Assembly: GCA_029556545.1 (NCBI GenBank)
Contig: JAKQEQ010000069.1
Coordinates: 29,558-93,557, forward strand
Direction of reading: 5' to 3'
Source: Candidatus Hydrogenedentota bacterium
GTDB lineage: Bacteria > Hydrogenedentota > Hydrogenedentia > Hydrogenedentales > JAGMZX01
DNA: 64,000 nucleotides
Of the stretch, positions 27,403-34,711 are shown piece by piece (positions within the stretch are counted from its first letter, which is position 1; each line of letters begins with the position of its first letter). The notes beneath the pieces are model-generated. The model worked only from the letters and a program-made list of their open reading frames with translations, made no database searches and was not told where the DNA came from. The translations under genes and the position numbers were made by a program.

Positions 27403-27707
27403 CCTTTTTTTGCATCCGTCTTCCTGGTCTTGCGGGAGTACCCGGTCGATGATACGGGAATCCGCGTGAGTCCTGCTTTCATCGAGCGGAAAATCGGCGA
27501 CTCACGCAAAGGCCCCGTCGCCAATGCCCCGGTGCCCCCCACCGCGAGGGTCTCGCAATCCAACGCGGCCTTGGCCTATAAGAGCAATAACGGCAGATAC
27601 TTACGGTGCGTTTATCACCCAAGGTGCCAGTGGGGAGAAAGAGGACCTAAAGGACCGAAACGACCCAAAGGACGACCACCGCCGAAGGTTGGAGGCGAAG
27701 TGGAAGG

Positions 27708-27797
27708 CCTTGATCTCCGCGCGGGCGGGCGGCACGATGGGCGTGCTAACGCTCAAAAGCGGGGCGACCCTTGATCTCCGCGCGGGCGGGCGGCACG
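27708..27797. repeat. 29-bp direct repeat
   Basis: Two identical 29-bp copies, 61 bp apart start to start, immediately before the pyrimidine tract. No spacer pattern suggests CRISPR. Confidence 0.7.
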
Positions 27798-27939
27798 GTC
27801 CTTGTCCCTTGTCCCTTCCCCCTTCCCCCTTCTCCCTTCCCCCTTTCCCCTGCACGGCTCGCACACAGAAAACTGAATGAAACGTTCGTCGTGTCGTCTG
27901 GTACGATGAATGGTGAACTACTTGGGAAAGGAGACCCAT

Positions 27940-28065
27940 ATGAAGCACCTGAAACGGATCACCTTGCAGCAGGCCCAGGCAAAGGACGGCGAGGAGATAA
28001 TCTTCTTCCAGCTTTACTTTACAGTCTTGGCGTTCATGATTTCAGCCGCCTTGGGCGACAAGTAG
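27940..28065 (+). CDS. 41-residue membrane peptide, unknown
   Basis: ATG 27940 has an excellent ribosome site (AAAGGAGA, 6 nt away). The peptide starts MKHLKRITLQQAQAKDGEEI and continues IIFFQLYFTVLAFMISAALG then DK: a basic amphipathic N-terminus followed by one hydrophobic helix. A perfect 11-bp GC hairpin follows at 28109. Gene-like spacing (ribosome site, short frame, terminator) argues that it is real. It could be a small membrane regulator, a type I toxin or a secreted peptide. No family name is known to me. Confidence 0.6.
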   Translation: MKHLKRITLQQAQAKDGEEIIFFQLYFTVLAFMISAALGDK

Positions 28066-28066
28066 C

Positions 28067-28126
28067 ATGAAGACGACGTCGCGGGAGTTTGCGACGAAGC
28101 TCGAGGACGCGGCCGCCTCGCGGTGA
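28067..28126 (+). CDS. Possible 19-residue peptide after the membrane peptide
   Basis: ATG 28067 lies one base after the previous stop, and the frame (MKTTSREFATKLEDAAASR) ends inside the hairpin at 28109-28135. A ribosome could reinitiate here, but length and lack of a separate ribosome site make this weak. Confidence 0.2.
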   Translation: MKTTSREFATKLEDAAASR

Positions 28127-28135
28127 GGCGGCCGC
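28109..28135 (+). terminator. Rho-independent-like terminator
   Basis: Perfect inverted repeat GCGGCCGCCTC-gcggt-GAGGCGGCCGC (11-bp stem, 5-nt loop), followed by CGCGCATTTT. The T-run is short (four T) but the stem is very stable. It would end the transcript of the small peptide gene. Confidence 0.6.
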
Positions 28136-28180
28136 CGCGCATTTTCCGCCAAACGGAAACGTTGCGCGACTCCTGATCGG

Positions 28181-29488
28181 TCAGGCGCTCCCTTGTTCGG
28201 GCACGGCGACGGGGTGGTAGAGCACTTCGCTGACCTGGAGGCGATGAGAGTAGCGGCCACGCAGCCGGCCCACAACATGGACCGCCCACCATTCGAAACT
28301 GTACTTGAACTCGACCTTCTCCCACAGGCGCAGCAGGCCGTGCCATAGCGCGATCTGCATGCCGCCGAACAGGAACAGCCCAAGATAGCGCGCGGGCAGC
28401 GGCGCGCCCGCGAAGAGGGGCAGGTACCAGGTCAGGTTTATCACGCACAGCACGCTTTCGCAGATGTAGGCCGTCATGCCCATCAAACCGAAGCGGCGGA
28501 CGCCCGTGGTGCGCTGCGCAATGGCGGCGCGCCGGGCCGCGTCCTGATACTCGAATCGCCCGATGAAATAGGTCAGAACCATGAGCATCAGGCCGAGGTT
28601 CAGGAAGTGCAGTTGCACCGGTAGCGCCGTACCCACCCGCTCGGGACCGATCGGCACGCCCGCATACAGGAGGATAAGCCCGCCCACGGCCACGCAGAAA
28701 ACGCCGAATCCGTAGCCGAAACGACGCAGATGCGCCAACGCCTCATGCCGCGCGAGGGCAATCCCCAGTACCGCGCCGAACAACGAGAACCCCGCGTTCG
28801 GGAAGGTGCTGTGCGGAGGACCGATGATCAGTTTCAACGCGAGGGCCGTCGGTACGTCGCGGTCGGTAACCGCGGCGAAGAACGAGGTGTCAAGCGCCTT
28901 GTGCAGCCACGGCGCCGCCAGGAACCACAGCAGGCCCAACGTCACCAGAACGGCATAGTTGCGCCGCGCGTGCGCGAATCCGTCGCCGCGCCAAAGCAGC
29001 CACAGCACGCTCGCCACGATTACCCCCGCCATGGCGACAAGCGCCACCGCATCCGTGAAGAACAGGAGGTCCACGTCGGCCTTCGCCAGGCGGCCCTGTT
29101 CCAGGGAGCCCGTGACAAAGGAGAACCGTTCCGCACCGTTGAAAACGACGCGGAAGTGCAGCATCGACATGTGAATCAGCGAGCATACGTAGAGGAAGGC
29201 GCTATTGTAGTATACGCCGCGCACATGCGCGCCCAAAGCGTGTCCCCGGCCCTGCGCCATGAGGTAGTGCAACACGTAGGCCGTGGCCGCGCCGCTGATC
29301 AGCGCGAACACGGGCGCCCACGTGCCCAGAAGGATCAGGGGCGAAAACAGGACCATGGTCCACGTCTGAATTTCCTGCCGCTCGATGAGCGCGCCGTTCC
29401 AGAGCATCACGTGGCCGAGCGCGTGGAACAAGATAACGAATATGATGAAAAATCCTCGAAGCGCATCCAGTACCAATAGACGTTTCAT
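28181..29488 (-). CDS. Polytopic membrane protein, DUF418/HGSNAT-like acyltransferase fold
   Basis: 435 residues with about 10 hydrophobic segments. It opens MKRLLVLDALRGFFIIFVILFH, the 'R-x-x-x-LDxLRG' start shared by DUF418, DUF1624 and HGSNAT-type membrane acyltransferases. A late segment, GLMGMTAYICESVLCVIN followed by FGGMQIALWHGLLRLWEKVEFKYSFEWW, matches the conserved DUF418 C-terminus in character. Catalytic residues are not defined well enough in the family to check. It probably acylates a cell-surface sugar or lipid. It stands alone, convergent with the small peptide gene. Confidence 0.7.
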   Translation of the reverse strand: MKRLLVLDALRGFFIIFVILFHALGHVMLWNGALIERQEIQTWTMVLFSPLILLGTWAPVFALISGAATAYVLHYLMAQGRGHALGAHVRGVYYNSAFLYVCSLIHMSMLHFRVVFNGAERFSFVTGSLEQGRLAKADVDLLFFTDAVALVAMAGVIVASVLWLLWRGDGFAHARRNYAVLVTLGLLWFLAAPWLHKALDTSFFAAVTDRDVPTALALKLIIGPPHSTFPNAGFSLFGAVLGIALARHEALAHLRRFGYGFGVFCVAVGGLILLYAGVPIGPERVGTALPVQLHFLNLGLMLMVLTYFIGRFEYQDAARRAAIAQRTTGVRRFGLMGMTAYICESVLCVINLTWYLPLFAGAPLPARYLGLFLFGGMQIALWHGLLRLWEKVEFKYSFEWWAVHVVGRLRGRYSHRLQVSEVLYHPVAVPEQGSA

Positions 29489-29836
29489 GCGGCGTGACCT
29501 CTGGGCCTTCGCCGGAAGGCCGGCGGTTGCGGTTGTCTCCCGTTCGAAATCAATGCGGACACGATGTGCGGGCTACGGTCCCTCCCAGGTCCGTACTGCG
29601 CCCTCGCGGACGCATAGAGATACCGCCACGGCAGGATTTTGTTACAAACGCCCGGGGAAGCCCGTGGAAATCAGCGACAAGCCGCTCGTCTTGGGGTTTG
29701 TGCGAGGATTCCGTCCGGCAACTTGCGCCGAAGGCGGGCGTCAACCTGCCCGGAGGCGACCCAACCCACGCGCGGGCCCCTCAATCGGGCCCGGACCACG
29801 CCGGGAATCGTCGGGGAGTCTTTGAAAGGCAACCTG
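29489..29836. other. Spacer without recognised features
   Basis: 348 bp between two minus-strand genes. It should carry the promoter of the acyltransferase-like gene, but I see no clear -35/-10 pair, hairpin or repeat, and open frames here lack protein character. Confidence 0.4.
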
Positions 29837-30874
29837 TTACGGCAACGCCTTGATCTCGACACGGCGGTTCAATTGCCGGTTTGCCGGGGTATCGTTGGGC
29901 GCAGCGGGTTGCGACTCGCCGAAGCCCTGGGTTCGCATTCGCGCGGGGGCGACGCCGCGCTGTTCGAGGGCGTCGCGGACCGCGTCGCTGCGCTTCTCGG
30001 ACAGGGTCTGATTGTAGGATTCCGCCCCACGCGCGTCGGTGTGGCCATCGAGGGACACCGTCATTTGGGGATCGGCGTTCACGGTGGCGGCAGCGGCGTC
30101 AATTACCGGAACGGCGTCCGGGCGGATGTCGCACTTGTCGAAATTGAAGTACACCGTTCCGAGATGGCGCCCTCCCGCCGGATACGGCGCGACACCCTGG
30201 GCTAGAAACACTTCGCGTACAAACTGTTGCATCCCTTCGTCGGTGACGATATGGGACGCCGGACGGAACATGCCGCAAGCGCTCAATACCGCCATGTTTT
30301 CGAGCAGCGTGCCGCCCGCCGGGTCATCGCCGAACTGGACGGTGTGAATGCAAATCTTCGCCGGATAGCTGTTGACAATGGCCGTGCATACGTCAAGCAC
30401 GGCGGACGTGTCGGACCTGCCGTCGGAGAAGATCACGAGCGCCGTGTTGCCGGTCGTTTCGTCGAGGCCGGGTTTGAGCCGTTCGAGCACGAGGGCGAGC
30501 GGGGTCGAGCCCTTGAGCCAGTACAACTGCGAGACGGCGTGCAGGAACCCGGCGCGATCAAAGCGGTCGGGATTGTGTTTGATCCAGCGCGCGGTGGTTT
30601 CGCCGCCGAAGGCGAGCATGGCCGCGGTGTAGTCGCCGGACGGCATGGCGGTGGCGAAGGAGCGCGCCAACTCCTTTGCAAGGGGGAACTTGTCGGCGCC
30701 GCACATCGAGCCGGAGGCGTCGACAATGAGAATCACGTTGTCAATCTTGATGTATTCGTTCGGCTGCGGCAGGACTTGCGCCGCGAGACTCGCTTCCGGG
30801 CCGCGCATCGATTGGCAACCGCCGGCGATCACGTTAACCGACAGAACCACCGCGACAAGAAAACCCCGACTCAT
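29837..30874 (-). CDS. Lipoprotein with vWA and OmpA-like peptidoglycan-binding domains
   Basis: 345 residues from ATG 30874 with AGGAG upstream; the frame stays open to 30934. The lipobox is NVIAGGC. A vWA domain follows with the metal site DASGSM and the strands NTALVIFSDGRSDTSAV and ICIHTVQFGDDP. The C-terminal OmpA domain (VYFNFDKCDIRPDAVPVID, LDGHTDARGAESYNQTLSEKRSDAVRDAL, GFGESQPAAPNDTPANRQLNRRVEI) binds diaminopimelate in peptidoglycan. It likely anchors in the outer membrane and tethers to the wall, using vWA for a protein contact. Residues for both domains look intact. Confidence 0.9.
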   Translation of the reverse strand: MSRGFLVAVVLSVNVIAGGCQSMRGPEASLAAQVLPQPNEYIKIDNVILIVDASGSMCGADKFPLAKELARSFATAMPSGDYTAAMLAFGGETTARWIKHNPDRFDRAGFLHAVSQLYWLKGSTPLALVLERLKPGLDETTGNTALVIFSDGRSDTSAVLDVCTAIVNSYPAKICIHTVQFGDDPAGGTLLENMAVLSACGMFRPASHIVTDEGMQQFVREVFLAQGVAPYPAGGRHLGTVYFNFDKCDIRPDAVPVIDAAAATVNADPQMTVSLDGHTDARGAESYNQTLSEKRSDAVRDALEQRGVAPARMRTQGFGESQPAAPNDTPANRQLNRRVEIKALP

Positions 30875-30970
30875 GGCGCACTCCTTTCGCATCGGAAACT
30901 CCGCACTGCTCGTTCCCATCAACGACCAACCCATATCATAAGCGGATGTGCTGAAGAACGCAATTCCATG

Positions 30971-32599
30971 TTACACGCCCGCAACGGATTCCCACTTTTC
31001 GGCCCAATCGGGACGAAGCCGCGCCTGGACTTCCCAGATGTCGAGCATGGTCAGCGCGGCCATGCTCTCGACGACGGGAATCGCGCGGGGCACGATGCAG
31101 GGATCATGGCGGCCATGTACTTCGATATCGCGCTCATGGCCCGCTTCGTCGATGGTGCGCTGCGGTTTGGCGATGGACGACGTGGGTTTGACGACGAGGC
31201 GCAGCATGATCGGCTCGCCCGTGCTGATGCCGCCGAGAATGCCGCCGCAGTGGTTGCTGAGGAAGCCGGTCTTGTCCATGTTGTCGTTCGATTCACTGCC
31301 GCGCAGCCGCGCCAGTCGGAAACCAAGCCCCACCTCGACGCCTTTGACCGCGCCAATGGTCATGAGCCCGGCGGCCAGGCGCGCATCGAGCTTCGCGAAG
31401 ACCGGATCGCCGAGGCCGGGCGGCACGCCGAGAATATCGAGCTGGATAATCCCGCCGACGGAGTCGCAATCCTTTCGCGCGGCAACGATGGCCTCGGCCA
31501 TCTTCTCCGCCGCCGCGGCGTCCGCGCACCGGACCGGGTTTTGCTCGATGACGTCGTAGTCGCAGGTCTCGGCGGGAATGCCGGCGACTTCGACGGCGTG
31601 CGCGACGATGCGGACGCCGCGCTTGGCGAGAATGTCGCGCGCGACCGCGCCGCAGGCGACGCGGCAGGCCGTTTCGCGGCCCGAGGACCGCCCGCCGCCG
31701 CGATAGTCGCGCAGGCCGTACTTGCGGTAGAAGGTGAAGTCGGCGTGGCCGGGCCGGAAGAGGTCCTTGATGTTGTCGTAACTGCCTGACTTCTGGTCTT
31801 CGTTGTAGATGATCATGCAAATGGGCGCGCCGGTGCTCTTGCCCTCGAAGACGCCGGAAAGAATGCGCACCTTGTCGCTCTCTTTGCGGCGGGTGACGAG
31901 ATTGCTCTGGCCGGGGCGGCGCCGGTCGAGTTCCCGCTGGATGAGTTCCTCGTTGATCTCGATGCCGGGCCGGACGCCGTCGAGGACCGCGCCGATGGCG
32001 GGGCCGTGGCTCTCGCCGAAGGTGGTCACGCGAATAATCTCGCCATAGGTGTTCGCCGACCGACAATGGATCGCCAGTTCCTCGCTAATGCGGTCGAGCA
32101 CCTGCGCCGCGAGTTGCTCGGGCGCGCCGTCGGTCGTATCGATCACGATGTCCGCATAGGGCCGCAGCACGTCCTCCCGAATCGCGGCCTGATCCTCGTA
32201 CTTCTTGCGGCCCTCCGGGCCGACAAGCCACGGAGGGACGCCGTCCTTTATCGCCCGCTCCCAGAGCACGGCGGGGTTCGCGGTGAGGTAGACCAGCAGC
32301 GCGTTATTGCGGAGCGTGCGGCGCGAGTCGGGGTCCATCATGATCGAGCCGCCGGTGATGATGATATGCCAGTCTTTATCGGCGCATTGATGGGCCGCGT
32401 CGCGTTCGAGTTGGCGGAAGAAGGCCTCGCCGTGCTCGGCGAAAATCTCGCGGTAGCGCATCCGGTGGCCGTCGCGCTGCTCGTGGAGGTCCTCGATGAG
32501 GCGATCGGTCTCGACGGTGCGAAAGCCCGTCCTTTCCGACAGGATCCCGCCTATCGCGCTCTTGCCCGCGCCCTTGGGCCCTGCCAATACGATCTTCAT
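30971..32599 (-). CDS. aroKC: Shikimate kinase-chorismate synthase fusion
   Basis: 542 residues from ATG 32599 (AGGA upstream). Residues 1-180 are a shikimate kinase domain: P-loop GPKGAGKS, VETDRLIED, FFRQLERDAA and the GG motif ITGGSIMMD. Its lid reads GVPPWLVGPEGRKK instead of the usual RPLL, so the canonical lid Arg is missing. From about residue 185 a complete chorismate synthase follows: TFGESHGPAIGAVLDGVRPG, DRRRPGQSNLVTRR, RPGHADFTFYRKYG, DYRGGGRSSGRETACRVA and VPRAIPVVESMAALT. One protein would phosphorylate shikimate and convert EPSP to chorismate; aroA, the middle step, is 108 bp upstream. The fusion order is unusual. Confidence 0.88.
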   Translation of the reverse strand: MKIVLAGPKGAGKSAIGGILSERTGFRTVETDRLIEDLHEQRDGHRMRYREIFAEHGEAFFRQLERDAAHQCADKDWHIIITGGSIMMDPDSRRTLRNNALLVYLTANPAVLWERAIKDGVPPWLVGPEGRKKYEDQAAIREDVLRPYADIVIDTTDGAPEQLAAQVLDRISEELAIHCRSANTYGEIIRVTTFGESHGPAIGAVLDGVRPGIEINEELIQRELDRRRPGQSNLVTRRKESDKVRILSGVFEGKSTGAPICMIIYNEDQKSGSYDNIKDLFRPGHADFTFYRKYGLRDYRGGGRSSGRETACRVACGAVARDILAKRGVRIVAHAVEVAGIPAETCDYDVIEQNPVRCADAAAAEKMAEAIVAARKDCDSVGGIIQLDILGVPPGLGDPVFAKLDARLAAGLMTIGAVKGVEVGLGFRLARLRGSESNDNMDKTGFLSNHCGGILGGISTGEPIMLRLVVKPTSSIAKPQRTIDEAGHERDIEVHGRHDPCIVPRAIPVVESMAALTMLDIWEVQARLRPDWAEKWESVAGV

Positions 32600-32707
32600 G
32601 CTGGTCCTTTCTCGATAACGGGGACAGTCCCCGGCTTCGGAAACGTGCGGGTACGGCGACCCATTCCCACGCGGCACACGGACAAACACGGACGAACACG
32701 GACACCC
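32600..32707. repeat. Short repeats between aroA and the fusion gene
   Basis: Contains GGGGACAGTCCCC (32620-32632), a compact member of the GGGGACAGG...AGTCCCC repeat family also at 42178 and 44164. Three near-tandem ACACGGAC units lie at about 32675-32704. Confidence 0.55.
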
Positions 32708-33985
32708 TCAAGTGATAAGACGCGTCTTTGCGCCGAGTGCGTTCAACGACTCAATGAATGTCGGAAAGGTCACATTGACCGCCTCGAAGCCGTGGATGGT
32801 CGTCACGCCGGGCAGCCCCGTCGCGGCGACGGCCAAGGCCATTACAATCCGATGGTCGCCGCGGCCGTCGACCTCAGCGGGGCGCAACGCGCTCTCGTGG
32901 ACCACCAGGCCGTCCTCGAGTTCCTCGATGCGCGCGCCGAGTCTTGTCAGTTCTTCGCGCATGGCGGTGATGCGGTCCGTCTCCTTGAACCGCGCCTGCG
33001 GCACGTTGACGAGCCGCGTCTCACCCCGTGCGAAGCAGCCCAGGACGGCCATCATCGGCAGCGCGTCCGGCGTTGCGTTCAGGTCGATTTCGCGGCCATC
33101 GAGGCGGCCCGCAGCCACACGGATGCCGTCTTCCGCGACATGCACCGCCGCGCCCATCGCGCGCAGATAATCCACCACCGCCTTGTCGCCCTGCGGGTCG
33201 CCCATGTCGAGGCCGAGGGCCGTCACCTCATTCTCCGGCAGCGCGCCCGCCGCGAGGAAGAACGTCGCCGACGAGAAGTCCGCCGGAATCACGCAATCGA
33301 CGGGCGGGTACGCCTGACCGCCCGGAATATGAAATTCGCTCAGGTCTTCCGCGTGCTCGACGCGGATGCCCGCGCGGCGCAGCCACGCCAGGGTCATGTG
33401 TACGTAAGGGACTTCGTGCAGCACCGGCACGCGCAGCCGCGTATCGCCGTCGCCGAGCGGCGCGTTGATCAACAGCGACGTGACGTATTGGCTGCTCATG
33501 GCCTCCATGGTCGTGTCGCCGCCGCGCAGGCGGCCCTGGACCACGAAGGGCGGGCAGCCGTTGCCGCGCGTCGCGCGCACGGTCGCGCCCAAGTCGTTCA
33601 GGGACGCTTCGAGGACGCCGCAGGGCCGCCGCCGCACCTGTTCGTCGCCCGTCAATACGGCCGTTCCCGAGGTGAGCAAGGCCGCGCTGCCGAGGGCGAC
33701 ATTCATCGTCGTGCCCGAGTTCGCCACGTCGATCACGTCGTCGGGAACGCGCAATGCGCCGCCCGTGCCGTGCACCCGCCACAACTCGCCTGCATCCTCG
33801 ATGGCCGCGCCAAGGCCGCGATAGGCGCGAAACGCCGCGCGGGCGTCCGCCGAATCGAGCGGCTGGCGAATGACACTGACGCCGTCGGCCAGGGCGCTGA
33901 TTGCGACCGCGCGAATAGTGTGCGACTTCGACCCGGGAATCCGGACCGCGCCGCGAAGATTCGAGCCTTCCACCAGCAATTTCAC
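32708..33985 (-). CDS. aroA: 3-phosphoshikimate 1-carboxyvinyltransferase (EPSP synthase)
   Basis: 425 residues, full length for the family. Signatures: IPGSKSHTIRAVAIS (substrate Lys and Ser), DVANSGTTMNVALGSAALL, GDEQVRRRPCGVL, SSQYVTSLLINAPL and, in the second half, PDALPMMAVLGCFARGETRLVNVPQARFKETDRI with the DHRIVMALAVAA motif. It transfers enolpyruvate from PEP to shikimate 3-phosphate in the cytosol. The adjacent downstream gene supplies the steps before and after it. The GTTMN and RFKETDR segments are intact, so the enzyme should be active. Confidence 0.95.
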   Translation of the reverse strand: MKLLVEGSNLRGAVRIPGSKSHTIRAVAISALADGVSVIRQPLDSADARAAFRAYRGLGAAIEDAGELWRVHGTGGALRVPDDVIDVANSGTTMNVALGSAALLTSGTAVLTGDEQVRRRPCGVLEASLNDLGATVRATRGNGCPPFVVQGRLRGGDTTMEAMSSQYVTSLLINAPLGDGDTRLRVPVLHEVPYVHMTLAWLRRAGIRVEHAEDLSEFHIPGGQAYPPVDCVIPADFSSATFFLAAGALPENEVTALGLDMGDPQGDKAVVDYLRAMGAAVHVAEDGIRVAAGRLDGREIDLNATPDALPMMAVLGCFARGETRLVNVPQARFKETDRITAMREELTRLGARIEELEDGLVVHESALRPAEVDGRGDHRIVMALAVAATGLPGVTTIHGFEAVNVTFPTFIESLNALGAKTRLIT

Positions 33986-34023
33986 AAGAACGTCTCCTGA
34001 GACCGCGCGCGCCGCTCATAATT

Positions 34024-34097
34024 GGACGATATGGACGGGATGGACGGCATGGACACCCGGCAACCGGCCGCATTCGTCCAACCCGTCCATATCGTCC
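34024..34097. repeat. Large inverted repeat between aroA and the efflux operon
   Basis: GGACGATATGGACGGGATGG(A) at 34024-34044 pairs with TCCAACCCGTCCATATCGTC(C) at 34077-34097 (20 of 21 positions). The arms belong to the ATGGACGG-type repeats scattered between genes here (for example 11795, 52605, 60900). It lies in a divergent promoter region. Confidence 0.7.
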
Positions 34098-34190
34098 GTG
34101 GGAATACTTGCTGTCCATGCGCAGTGTTTATTAGAATGCATCATATTAGGCACGCAAGTATGCGTGCAAACCGTCCAGGATGATTCAAGC

Positions 34191-34637
34191 ATGCGGGAAC
34201 AGCGAGACAAACAGACGCAAGCGCCCCTCGCGCGCGGCGCGGCGCTCGTGTTTCTGGCGTGTCTCCTGGCACTGCCGCCGGGCGTGGCGGGCGCGGTGAT
34301 CTGCATCTGCCACGATGGCCACATGGCTTTCGAGACCGCGTGCGAACCGGCGAATTGCTGCCCGGACGTCGAGTCGGCGGCCGACGCCGGCCCGAAAGCG
34401 CCTTGCAAGGACCCCGAGAGTCACTCCTGTTCCGACATTCCACTGCCGGCCCACGGGCAGGTATTTGACGCGGCAAAGTGGAAGGTTTCCGATTCGATGA
34501 AACGGGCGGTGGCGCAGGCAATTCCCGCGTCGCGTGCCGCATTCGTCCCGGCCTCCAACGAACTCACCGCTGAACCCGCCGCGTTCACGGTTCGGGCCAC
34601 GCCGCCGCATGTGCGGACCGTCGTGATCCGCATCTAG
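34191..34637 (+). CDS. Cys-rich secreted protein at head of metal efflux operon
   Basis: 148 residues from ATG 34191. Signal peptide GAALVFLACLLALPPGVAGA is followed by a Cys/His-rich segment: VICICHDGHMAFETACEPANCC, then CKDPESHSCSDIPLP. The paired cysteines and histidines could bind a soft metal or be disulfide-linked. The rest is low in features. It directly precedes czcC, czcB and czcA on the same strand, so a role as periplasmic metal chaperone or sensor is plausible by context only. Confidence 0.65.
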   Translation: MREQRDKQTQAPLARGAALVFLACLLALPPGVAGAVICICHDGHMAFETACEPANCCPDVESAADAGPKAPCKDPESHSCSDIPLPAHGQVFDAAKWKVSDSMKRAVAQAIPASRAAFVPASNELTAEPAAFTVRATPPHVRTVVIRI

Positions 34638-34711
34638 TCCCCTCTCCCCTTTCCGATTTCCCTGCAATCGCAAGACACGTGCATCCCTTCGCGGGAATTG
34701 GAGTCGCGTGC

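Larger units (their letters stand above)
27209..27939. other. 731-bp spacer: leader, direct repeats and pyrimidine tract
   Basis: The left part is the leader and promoter of the minus-strand stalk protein gene. A 29-bp direct repeat (CCTTGATCTCCGCGCGGGCG...) occurs at 27708-27736 and 27769-27797. A pyrimidine-only tract of about 50 nt (CCTTGTCCC, CTTCCCCC types) runs from 27798 to about 27852. I could not match a known riboswitch, and the open frames here have no protein character. Confidence 0.5.

Noticed and set aside
27209-27430. Riboswitch in the long leader of the stalk protein gene
   Set aside because: The leader has the length for one, but I could not find the core of the c-di-GMP, TPP, cobalamin or SAM classes by eye.
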